In this document: piece by piece, positions 1-6,228 of the stretch
How the letters are laid out: every line of letters begins with the position of its first letter
How positions within the stretch are numbered: the first letter of the stretch is position 1
From: Clostridia bacterium
GTDB lineage: Bacteria > Bacillota > Clostridia > Christensenellales > Aristaeellaceae
NCBI GenBank assembly: GCA_017469605.1
Contig: JAFUGB010000401.1
Span: 1 to 7,785 of the forward strand
Length of the DNA: 7,785 nucleotides
Direction of reading: 5' to 3'
The notes under the pieces: generated by a model
Database searches by the model: none
Told to the model about the DNA's origin: nothing
What the model saw: the letters and a program-made list of their open reading frames with translations, nothing else
Translations under genes and position numbers: made by a program

Positions 1-546
1 GCCGCAAGCCTTTACCGCCCGCCCGGCCGCCGTGCGGGAAAAGCCGTCCAGCATGCCGCACGGCAGGGCCTGCCTGCAGTAGACCGACAGCATGGCGCTC
101 AGCGCCCGGGACAGCAGAAAGCACGCGGCCAGCGGCAGTGCATCATGGATGGCGCATTCGCTGTACAGCCCGGCCATGATCAGCAGATAAACGCCGCACC
201 AAAGGGCGGCAAAGGCGCCAATGTGGCTGTCCTTCAGGATTTCCAGCCGCTTTTGGGGCGGCTGCCAGCTGGCCAGGGCGTCGCAGGTATCCATGAAACC
301 GTCCATGTGAATCCCGCCGGTGATCAGCAGCGGAATGGCCGCCGCCACAGCCCCCCGCAGCAGGCCGCCCAGGGCCAGAGCTTGGCACAGCCACAGCCAC
401 AGCCCCATTCCCCCGCCGATCACCAGCCCGATCAGCGGGAAAAAGCACAGCGCGTAGCGGCGGTTTTCATCGCGCCAGTCCACCCGGGGCATGGGGATGC
501 GGGAATAGGTGGAAAAGGCGATCACCAGAGAAGCGATCAATCGCAT
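1..546 (-). CDS. cobS: Adenosylcobinamide-GDP ribazoletransferase (cobalamin synthase CobS), 3' end beyond the left edge
   Basis: Integral membrane enzyme that joins adenosyl-GDP-cobinamide to the alpha-ribotide of the base, giving the complete cobamide (phosphate). The first 182 residues are present and the frame is still open at base 1. The family is about 250 residues long, so roughly a quarter is missing. Motifs: FSTYSRIPMP (11-20), CFFPLIGLVIGG (34-45), LLITGGIHMDGFMDTCDAL (73-91; the DGxxDTxDxL acidic cluster likely binds metal and diphosphate), ILKDSHIGAFA (103-113; family form IMKDSxIGxFG) and SRALSAMLSVY (146-156). Hydrophobic segments near 33-58, 61-77, 112-126 and 137-154 fit a multi-pass membrane protein. 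The start at 546 has AAAGGAG 7 bases upstream, within the last codons of cobU. Confidence 0.95.
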   Translation of the reverse strand, partial: MRLIASLVIAFSTYSRIPMPRVDWRDENRRYALCFFPLIGLVIGGGMGLWLWLCQALALGGLLRGAVAAAIPLLITGGIHMDGFMDTCDALASWQPPQKRLEILKDSHIGAFAALWCGVYLLIMAGLYSECAIHDALPLAACFLLSRALSAMLSVYCRQALPCGMLDGFSRTAAGRAVKACG

Positions 547-1049
547 GGCAGGGCTCCTTTCAGCGCAACGGGAATGGAATATACCACCTCGGTCACGGCA
601 TCGGCCAGGGCGGCCAGGGCGCTATTGATTTGCGCCAATCGCTGGATGTAATCCTGGGTGGCCGCGTCGTAGCGGATGCCGTCGCAGAACACGTTGCCGG
701 TGACCAGAACAAGCAAACCGCATTGCCGGGCCAGCTTTTCAATGCCCGGCATGATCCGCTCCCAATCGCCGCCAAACATTTCATTGGCCAGCAGGTTAGG
801 CACATCCTCCAATAGCGCCGCGCAGCCTAACGGCAGGCACAGCGAGCCGATATCCCGGGGGCATTCAATGGTTTCAAAGCCCAGGGAAGCGCGCTGGCAC
901 CGGTGGAGCCGGACGCGGGCCTCCGATTCGCCGTCGGATGCCTGCATGGTGGCAATATAGTATCGCTTTTCCTGCGGCACTTTTGCGATAACGCGCTCGG
1001 CCCAGGCCGATTTTCCGCTGCCGCTGCCGCCGATCACCAACAGCGTCAT
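537..1049 (-). CDS. cobU: Adenosylcobinamide kinase / adenosylcobinamide-phosphate guanylyltransferase (CobU)
   Basis: Bifunctional enzyme. It phosphorylates adenosylcobinamide, then transfers GMP from GTP to give adenosyl-GDP-cobinamide, the substrate of CobS. The protein has 170 residues; Salmonella CobU has about 180. Motifs: the P-loop VIGGSGSGKSAWAE (5-18), RYYIATM (29-35), and RVRLHRCQR (45-53), whose His49 corresponds to the guanylylated histidine (His46 in Salmonella). ALLEDVPNLLANEMF (78-92) and LVTGNVFCDGIRYD (115-128) replace the LLDCLTLWLSN-like and VxNEVGxGIVP-like segments. The C-terminus has INSALAALADAVTEVVYSIPVALK (141-164, as LNQxLAxxADxVxxVxxGxPxxLK in the family). Two conserved positions after the histidine differ: RP is RA and the following W is F. 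The start at 1049 has GGGAGG 6 bases upstream. The gene overlaps cobS by 10 bases. Confidence 0.93.
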   Translation of the reverse strand: MTLLVIGGSGSGKSAWAERVIAKVPQEKRYYIATMQASDGESEARVRLHRCQRASLGFETIECPRDIGSLCLPLGCAALLEDVPNLLANEMFGGDWERIMPGIEKLARQCGLLVLVTGNVFCDGIRYDAATQDYIQRLAQINSALAALADAVTEVVYSIPVALKGALPCD

Positions 1050-2086
1050 GGCGTTCCTCCCTGGGGCTGATAGGCCGCCATGCCCAGGCTGTCAAAGGTG
1101 TGGATGCCGCTGTAAACCCGGTACGCCATATCCAGCAGGGGAAACAGCATCACCGCGCCGGTGCCCTCGCCCAGGGCCATTCCGGCATCAATGACCGGGC
1201 GCAGCCGCAGTGCGTCCATCAGCGCATTTGCGCCGGGGGAACGGCTCCTGTGGGAGGGCAGCATGAACTGCCTGGCCTCCGGGCAAACGCGGACAGCCAG
1301 CAGCGCGGCGGCGGCGGAGATCACGCCGTCCATGATGATGGGTACGCCGTGGACCGCGCCGCCCAGAAAGGCGCCGGCCATGCCCGCGATTTCAAAGCCG
1401 CCCAGCTTGGACAGAACATCCATGGGGTCGCGGGGATCGGGCCGGTTCACTTCAAGCGCCCGGCCGATCACGTCAATCTTGCGGCGCAGCCCGGCATCGG
1501 ATAAGCCCGCACCCCGGCCGGCCGTTTCCTTGGGGGAAAGGTCCAGCAGGGCGCAGGCCAGGGCGGCGGCGGCAGTGGTATTGCCAATGCCCATTTCGCC
1601 GGTGGCGATCAGGCGATAACCGCGCCGCTTCATGTCGCCCACAAGATCGATCCCCGCCTGCATGGCGCTTTCGGCCTGGGCGCGGGTCATGGCAGGGCCC
1701 TGGGAAAAATCCTTGGTGCCGCCGCCCTGACGGCGGTCAATCGTTCCGGGAACGGGGGAATGCATGCCCATGTCCGCAGCGAATACGTCGGCCTGAGCCG
1801 CCGCCGCCATCAGGTTGATATTGGAGGTCCCTTCGGCAATGGCCCGGGCCACCAGGGCGGTGACCTCGCTGCCGCTCTGGCTGATTCCCTGGACCGTTAC
1901 GCCGTGATCGGCGCAGAAAACAAGGGCACAGCGCGGGAAAAGGGCGATGTCCGCCGTGCCCTGGACGGCGGCAATCCGCGCCAGCATTTCCTCAAACTGT
2001 CCCAAAGCGCCCAAGGGCTTGGCCACCGCGTCCCAGCGGCGCAGGGCCGCTTCGCGGGCGGCGGCTGACAATGCATGCGTATTCAA
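1046..2086 (-). CDS. cobT: Nicotinate-nucleotide:base phosphoribosyltransferase (CobT), TTG start
   Basis: Transfers phosphoribosyl from nicotinate mononucleotide to the lower-ligand base (classically 5,6-dimethylbenzimidazole), giving the alpha-ribotide used by CobS. The protein has 346 residues; Salmonella CobT has about 356. Motifs: KPLGALGQFEEM (23-34, usually PPGSLGxLE), VFCADHGVTVQG (56-67), GPAMTRAQAE (130-139), ATGEMGIGNTTAAAAL (161-176), RGAGLSDAGL (191-200), VLSKLGGFEIAGMAGA (224-239), IIMDGVISAAAALLA (250-264) and LGEGTGA (305-311). Glu307 matches the catalytic Glu317 of Salmonella. Oddities: the usual SHxSAExG stretch reads SHRSRSPG (278-285), and residues near the base pocket differ from Salmonella (Val79 for Gln88, Met165 for Leu175). 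The start is TTG with GAGGT 6 bases upstream. Its stop overlaps the cobU start as ATGA. Family is certain; base specificity is open. Confidence 0.94.
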   Translation of the reverse strand: MNTHALSAAAREAALRRWDAVAKPLGALGQFEEMLARIAAVQGTADIALFPRCALVFCADHGVTVQGISQSGSEVTALVARAIAEGTSNINLMAAAAQADVFAADMGMHSPVPGTIDRRQGGGTKDFSQGPAMTRAQAESAMQAGIDLVGDMKRRGYRLIATGEMGIGNTTAAAALACALLDLSPKETAGRGAGLSDAGLRRKIDVIGRALEVNRPDPRDPMDVLSKLGGFEIAGMAGAFLGGAVHGVPIIMDGVISAAAALLAVRVCPEARQFMLPSHRSRSPGANALMDALRLRPVIDAGMALGEGTGAVMLFPLLDMAYRVYSGIHTFDSLGMAAYQPQGGTP

Positions 2087-2140
2087 TGCGTTACCTCACT
2101 TCATGGGGCCGTATTCGTCTGCCTGGGCCGTGACGGTCTT
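2087..2140 (-). other. 54-bp cbiB-cobT intergenic gap
   Basis: This is the only non-coding stretch longer than one base. It holds the cobT ribosome binding site and two direct copies of ACGGCCC about a dozen bases apart. No hairpin followed by a T-run is present, so it does not look like an intrinsic terminator. The cbiB frame continues for 14 sense codons beyond the TAA before a TGA at 2096-2098. Confidence 0.8.
2093..2097 (-). promoter_or_regulatory. Ribosome binding site deciding the TTG start of cobT
   Basis: GAGGT on the minus strand ends 6 bases before TTG at 2086. No in-frame ATG or GTG gives a sensible N-terminus nearby: the close ATGs are in other frames, and one runs straight into a stop (ATG AAG TGA). 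A second in-frame TTG five codons later lacks a comparable site. Confidence 0.6.
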
Positions 2141-2167
2141 TTATAACAGCGCAAGAATCCCAATCAG
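2140..2167 (-). promoter_or_regulatory. Weak candidate internal promoter before cobT
   Basis: On the minus strand, TATAAA (2145-2140) matches the -10 consensus at five of six positions. CTGATT (2167-2162), 16 bases upstream, keeps only the TGA core of a -35 box. It lies over the end of cbiB, which is AT-rich compared with its surroundings. A transcript from here would have a leader of about 45 bases before cobT. The -10 match includes the cbiB stop codon, so chance is a real possibility. Confidence 0.2.
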
Positions 2168-3079
2168 CGCTGCCATCAGCCCGGCGGTCCAATACAGCAG
2201 CCTGTTGGCGCGCAGGATATCGGCCCGTTCAGCGGCCCGGCGGTTATCGCCAATGGTGGGCTTTTCCACCGGTTTGCCAAAGTATTCATGGGTGCCGCCC
2301 AATTGGATACCCAGCGCGCCGGCTGTCGCGGCTTCGCTCCAGGCACAGTTGGGGCTTTTATGGTTGGCGTGATCCCGGCGCACGATGCGCAGGGCGCCCC
2401 GGGCGTCCAGGCGGGAAAACCAGGCGGCGCATACCATGAGCCCCGCGGTGAGCCGGGCCGGTACAAAGTTCAGCACATCGTCCAGCCGGGCGCTGCTCCA
2501 GCCAATGTCCCGGTATTTTTCGTCCATGTAACCCACCATGGAATCCAGGGTGGAGGATGCCTTGACCCCCCAGAGCAGCACCGGTCCGCCCAGGGCCGCG
2601 TACAGCATGGGGGAGATGACGCCGTCGGTGGTGTTTTCGGCCACCGTTTCCACGGCGGCCTTGATGATTTCCTCCTCGGTCAGCCGCTGGGTATCCCGTC
2701 CCACGATGCGGGCCACCTGCCTGCGCGCGGCTTCCACGCCCTTGTCCAGCGCTTGGTATACGCCCTTGGCTTCAACGGCCATGGAACGCACGGCCAGCCC
2801 CATCCAGTCAAGCAGCGCCATGCCGATGAACAGCGGCAGCCTGCCCCAAAGGCGCAGCAGGCACAGCGGCAGCGCCGCCGCGGCCATGGTGGACAGCACG
2901 GTGGATGCCGTCAGGAAAAGGGCGCTTTTCCGCAGGTTTCCGCCCCGGGCGCGCAGCTTTTTTTCCAAAAAGCCGATGTATGCGCCAATGACGCGCACCG
3001 GATGATACAGCCAGGAGGGGTCTCCCAGCAGCAGATCCAGCAGATAGCCCGCGATCAGCGCCAACGCGTATTCCCGCAT
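2141..3079 (-). CDS. cbiB: Adenosylcobinamide(-phosphate) synthase (CbiB), integral membrane protein
   Basis: Joins aminopropanol (phosphate) to the f side chain of cobyric acid, giving cobinamide (phosphate). The protein has 312 residues, close to the family's roughly 320. Signatures: YLLDLLLGDPSWLYHPVRVIG (12-32), ETVAENTTDGVISPMLY (144-160), KASSTLDSMVGY (173-184) and SPNCAWSEAATAGALGIQLGG (242-262), the last containing the usual PN-W-EA-AGALG pattern. Hydrophobic stretches near 3-18, 53-77, 81-98, 155-172, 207-221 and 297-312 fit a multi-pass inner-membrane protein. The start at 3079 gives the family N-terminus. Upstream is GGGGGG with a 9-base gap, the weakest site in the cluster, so coupling to cbiP termination one base away may matter. 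An in-frame extension up to 3157 lies over cbiP and is not family-like. The gene ends at TAA, followed by the only clear gap in the window. Confidence 0.96.
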   Translation of the reverse strand: MREYALALIAGYLLDLLLGDPSWLYHPVRVIGAYIGFLEKKLRARGGNLRKSALFLTASTVLSTMAAAALPLCLLRLWGRLPLFIGMALLDWMGLAVRSMAVEAKGVYQALDKGVEAARRQVARIVGRDTQRLTEEEIIKAAVETVAENTTDGVISPMLYAALGGPVLLWGVKASSTLDSMVGYMDEKYRDIGWSSARLDDVLNFVPARLTAGLMVCAAWFSRLDARGALRIVRRDHANHKSPNCAWSEAATAGALGIQLGGTHEYFGKPVEKPTIGDNRRAAERADILRANRLLYWTAGLMAALIGILALL

Positions 3080-3080
3080 G

Positions 3081-4583
3081 TCAGTTTTCCCCCCGGATGA
3101 TGCGGTAAACGGCGTCCATATCCACGCTGGCCCGCACGATATCAGCGATGCGGTCAAACTCCCTTTCCCGGAACTGGTCCATGGTCAGGGACGCTGCTTT
3201 TTCTCCGCCTGTGCCCTTGGCATTCCTGACCTGGGCGGCCAGGGCGGCAAACAGCTGTCCGTCGTCAAACATTCCGTGCAGGTAGCTGCCCAGCACATTG
3301 CCCTGACGATTGCATACGCCGTCCACCTGCCCGCCGATCATAAGCCATGGCAGGCAGTCACGGCCAAAGGCGTTGTGCCCCGCGTGAATCTCATATCCGT
3401 CCACAGTCAGACCGTTGAGCCGGCTCAGCCACCCCGATGGGCAATCTACCGTGCCCGAGGACTGCGCCGTGCGCTTTTCGGGGGCAAAGGTCACTTCCAT
3501 ATCCAGCAGCCCCAGCCCCGCGGCTTCGGGCACCCGGGATTCCACATGCGCCGGATCGCAAAGGCGGTTTCCCAGCATTTGGTAGCCGCCGCAGACGCCC
3601 ACCACCATGCCGCCCCTGCGGGCATGGCGGATGATGGCGCAATCAACGCCCCGGTTGCGCAGGTCGATGAGGTCCTCAATGGTATTCTTGGTGCCGGGCA
3701 GGATGATGATATCGGCCTTTTCCAGCGCCGCCGCATTTTCGGCATAGCGGACCCGGACCCCGGGCTGCAGCGTCAGCGCCTGGAAATCGGTAAAGTTGGA
3801 AATATGGCGCAGCCGCACAACGGCCACGTCCAGGTCGCCCTGCCCGGCGGCGCGATGGAAGCGCTCGGTCACGCTGTCCTCGTCCTCCAATTCCACATCC
3901 ATCCAGGGCACCACGCCCAGCACGGGAATATGGATGCGCTCCTCCAGCATGCGCAGGCCGGGCGCCAATATCTTCACATCGCCCCGGAATTTGTTGATGA
4001 TCACGCCCTTCACCCGCGCCCTTTCTTCAGGCGTCAGCAATTCAACGGTGCCCAGGAGCGATGCGAATACCCCGCCCAGGTTGATATCGCCCACCAGCAG
4101 CACCGGCGCATCGGCGGCCGTGGCCATGGACATGTTGACGATATCGCCATCCCGCAGATTGATTTCCGCCGGGCTGCCGGCGCCCTCGATCACCACGCAG
4201 TCCACCTCGCTCTCCAGCCGGTTGTAGGTGGCTTGAATGCGGCTGCGCAGTTCAGGCTTATACCGGTGGTATTCCATGGCTGTCATGCTGCCGATGGCGC
4301 GGCCGTCCACGATGACCTGGCTGCGCCGGTCGCCGGTGGGCTTGAGCAGCACGGGGTTCATGCGTACGTCGGGCTCCATGCCGGCGGCCTGGGCCTGGGT
4401 CACCTGGGCGCGGCCCATTTCCCGCCCGTCCCGGGTCACGTAGGAATTGAGCGCCATGTTTTGGGCCTTGAAGGGGGCGACCCTCCAGCCGTCCTGCCTG
4501 AGTATCCGCAAAAACGCGGCGCACAGCACGCTTTTGCCCACCGACGAGGCCGTTCCCTGTATCATCAGCGATTTTCCGCGCAT
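3081..4583 (-). CDS. cbiP: Cobyric acid synthase (CbiP/CobQ)
   Basis: Amidates the b, d, e and g carboxylates of adenosylcobyrinate a,c-diamide, using glutamine and ATP, to give cobyric acid. At 500 residues it is the normal family length. The N-terminal synthetase domain has SLMIQGTASSVGKSVL (5-20, modified P-loop), PFKAQNMALNS (37-47) and VIEGAGSPAEINL (131-143). A linker follows, including LRHISNFTDF (258-267). The C-terminal amidotransferase domain has IILPGTKNT (293-301), the probable nucleophile Cys331 in VVGVCGGYQMLG, GYEIHAGH (396-403) and the probable catalytic His436 in GSYLHGMFDD. The start at 4583 has AAGGAGG 4 bases upstream, inside cbiJ. The TGA is one base away from the cbiB start. 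No key residue appears lost. Retention of this gene with CbiA implies complete corrin side-chain amidation in this organism. Confidence 0.97.
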   Translation of the reverse strand: MRGKSLMIQGTASSVGKSVLCAAFLRILRQDGWRVAPFKAQNMALNSYVTRDGREMGRAQVTQAQAAGMEPDVRMNPVLLKPTGDRRSQVIVDGRAIGSMTAMEYHRYKPELRSRIQATYNRLESEVDCVVIEGAGSPAEINLRDGDIVNMSMATAADAPVLLVGDINLGGVFASLLGTVELLTPEERARVKGVIINKFRGDVKILAPGLRMLEERIHIPVLGVVPWMDVELEDEDSVTERFHRAAGQGDLDVAVVRLRHISNFTDFQALTLQPGVRVRYAENAAALEKADIIILPGTKNTIEDLIDLRNRGVDCAIIRHARRGGMVVGVCGGYQMLGNRLCDPAHVESRVPEAAGLGLLDMEVTFAPEKRTAQSSGTVDCPSGWLSRLNGLTVDGYEIHAGHNAFGRDCLPWLMIGGQVDGVCNRQGNVLGSYLHGMFDDGQLFAALAAQVRNAKGTGGEKAASLTMDQFREREFDRIADIVRASVDMDAVYRIIRGEN

Positions 4584-5272
4584 GGTTCCTCCTTGGGCCG
4601 TTCAATGAGAATGACCTCCATATCCCGTTTCAGCGCCGGGATCACCTTTTCGGCCACGCCGCCGGGCTTGCCCGAATCCTTGGTGACCAATACCCGGATG
4701 TCCAGCTGATCGTACAGCGCGGCGTTCAGCGCTTCGGAAAAGGGCCCCTGCATGGCGATGACGTGGGAGGCCGGGATGCCGGCGTCGGCGCACAGCGCCA
4801 GCGCCTCCCGGGTGGGCAGCACCCGCACCCACAGGTGGCTGACGTCCAGCGCCGCCGCGTAGTCCGCCGCCGTGTGGCTGCCTGTGGTCAAAAGGATGTT
4901 TCCCTGGGCCTCCCGCAGCGCGTCAACGGCCGCGGCGGTATCGGCCACGGCGCGCACATACTGCCGCCACGCGCCCGGACTCACCGGCCGGGCCACGCGC
5001 TGGTAAGGCACGTGCAGCCGTTCGCAGCAGGCGCGGATGGCTGCCGTGGCCCGGGCGGCGTAGGGATGGGTGGCGTCAATCACCCTTTCGGGCCGCATCT
5101 GCCGGATCAGGTTTTCCATGGCGGCGGCGTCCATCGCGCCCACCCGGCAGTCCGTGTCCGCCGGCAGCAGGGCGCGGGCATACGCGCTGGTTACGCAAAC
5201 CAGCGAGCGGGGATACCGCTTGGCCAGCTCCCGGCCCTCGGTGGTGCCGCCAAATATCAATACGCCAGGCAT
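4565..5272 (-). CDS. cbiJ: Precorrin-6A / cobalt-precorrin-6A reductase (CbiJ/CobK)
   Basis: NAD(P)H-dependent reduction of the corrin precursor (cobalt-)precorrin-6A to 6B. The protein has 235 residues, a little shorter than the roughly 250 typical of the family. Motifs in order: the nucleotide-binding N-terminus VLIFGGTTEGRELA (4-17), VIDATHPYAA (64-73), LLTTGSH (127-133), IAMQGPFS (172-179) and VTKDSGKPGG (196-205). All are hallmarks of CbiJ/CobK. The start at 5272 is backed by AAGGAG 8 bases upstream. The first 16 bases overlap the end of cobD, and the last 19 overlap the start of cbiP. Its step precedes CbiC, so it is the clearest gene out of pathway order here. Whether the substrate carries cobalt (CbiJ, anaerobic) or not (CobK, aerobic) cannot be read from the sequence. 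Confidence 0.94.
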   Translation of the reverse strand: MPGVLIFGGTTEGRELAKRYPRSLVCVTSAYARALLPADTDCRVGAMDAAAMENLIRQMRPERVIDATHPYAARATAAIRACCERLHVPYQRVARPVSPGAWRQYVRAVADTAAAVDALREAQGNILLTTGSHTAADYAAALDVSHLWVRVLPTREALALCADAGIPASHVIAMQGPFSEALNAALYDQLDIRVLVTKDSGKPGGVAEKVIPALKRDMEVILIERPKEEPCAENR

Positions 5273-6228
5273 TGCTTCAACTCCTTGATGAACCGTTCGT
5301 TTTGTTCTTCGGTTTTCACCGCCAGCCTGAGGTAATTGCCGCCCAGGCCAAAGGACGCGCAGGTGCGCACCAGAATGCCCCGCCTTTTTAATTCAGCCGC
5401 GGCGGCGGTCATATCCCGGCCGAAATCGCACAGCAGGAAACTGGCCTGGGATGTTTCGCATAGAGCACCCAGATCGGAAAGCCTTTCCGCAAAATCAGCC
5501 CGCCTTTCGGCGTTCAGCGCGGCATCCTGCTTTATTTCGTCCAGGTGCCCGGGCAGCTCGGCGGCCACGGCCACGGCCAGGGCGCTCAGGGGCCAGGCCG
5601 GCATGCGGCTTTGCAGCCGGAGGATATGCTGGGGCGAGGCCGCAATATATCCCAGCCGCACGCCGGGAATGCCCAAGATCTTGGTCAGCGAGCCCACCAC
5701 GCTGAGCGTATCGCATACCGCGCCGCGCAGGCTGTGCTGCGGGCAGTAATCGATAAAAGCCTCGTCCACGATCAGCTCTCCGCGGCTGGCGACCGCCGCC
5801 TGGTGCAGGGCCAGCACGGCCTTGCGGGGCTGCGCGGCGCCGGTGGGATTGTTGGGATTGCACAGGAACACGGTGGCCTCCTGGATCCCCGACGCCATGG
5901 GACGGCCCCGGGCGGCGGCGCGCTGGGCATAACCGCCGAAGGTCACCTTGTCGGCATATACCGGCCCCTGCCGCAGCGTCAGCGCCAGGTCGATGGCGGC
6001 CTCTCCGCCGGCTGTTGGCAGCAGGTTTTGTTCCGGGATGCCGGCATAAGCGGCCAGGCCGGCCCGGGCGGCCTTCATGGAGCGGTCTGGATAATAGCGC
6101 ACGTCATCCAGCGCTCGGCGCAGCGTTTTTTGCACCCATTCCGGCGGGCCTTCAGGCCGAAGGTTGGCTGAGAAATCCAACCAGCGCCCCGGGTTTCCGC
6201 CTTCCCATACGTTGCCCCCGTGCTTCAT
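5257..6228 (-). CDS. cobD: CobD-type threonine-phosphate decarboxylase (PLP aminotransferase fold), internally short
   Basis: Fold-type I PLP enzyme of 323 residues. By context it is expected to decarboxylate L-threonine-O-3-phosphate to (R)-1-amino-2-propanol phosphate, the linker attached by CbiB. Visible motifs: N-terminal MKHGGN and LDFSANLRPEG (HGG and DFSAN are CobD-like), GGEAAIDLA (74-82, phosphate-binding turn), CNPNNPTG (123-130), VDEAFIDY (154-161), Lys183 in SLTKILGIPGVRLGY as the probable PLP-binding lysine, Arg191, and the C-terminal substrate arginine Arg301 in YLRLAVK. Salmonella CobD is about 364 residues. The shortfall here seems to lie between about residues 85 and 120, where a connecting segment before CNPNNPTG is reduced. 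Histidinol-phosphate aminotransferase (HisC) is the nearest alternative, but the HGG start and the neighbours favour CobD. The ATG overlaps the cbiA stop (ATGA), and the gene overlaps cbiJ by 16 bases. Confidence 0.85.
   Translation of the reverse strand: MKHGGNVWEGGNPGRWLDFSANLRPEGPPEWVQKTLRRALDDVRYYPDRSMKAARAGLAAYAGIPEQNLLPTAGGEAAIDLALTLRQGPVYADKVTFGGYAQRAAARGRPMASGIQEATVFLCNPNNPTGAAQPRKAVLALHQAAVASRGELIVDEAFIDYCPQHSLRGAVCDTLSVVGSLTKILGIPGVRLGYIAASPQHILRLQSRMPAWPLSALAVAVAAELPGHLDEIKQDAALNAERRADFAERLSDLGALCETSQASFLLCDFGRDMTAAAAELKRRGILVRTCASFGLGGNYLRLAVKTEEQNERFIKELKQCLAY

Noticed and set aside
2087..2140. Possible terminator or riboswitch between cbiB and cobT
   Set aside because: It is too short for a cobalamin riboswitch, and only a 4-bp GGCC self-pairing exists with no T-run. 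The ACGGCCC copies are direct, not inverted.
2288..3100. 270-codon open frame on the plus strand opposite cbiB
   Set aside because: It is a low-complexity Gly/His/Gln-rich translation mirroring cbiB codon bias. It has no motif and is not supported against a clear CbiB.
3080..3157. 26-residue N-terminal extension of CbiB
   Set aside because: The sequence is out-of-frame cbiP coding. CbiB proteins begin close to the YLLDLLLGDP motif, as with the ATG at 3079.
3078..4709. 543-codon open frame on the plus strand
   Set aside because: It lies opposite cbiP and the end of cbiJ. Its translation is rich in His, Gln, Gly and Ala without recognisable motifs, as expected for the antisense of a GC-rich gene, and cbiP is unambiguous.
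5257..6228. Histidinol-phosphate aminotransferase (hisC)
   Set aside because: It shares the fold and PLP motifs, but the HGG N-terminus and DFSAN motif, together with the position inside a cobalamin operon, favour CobD.
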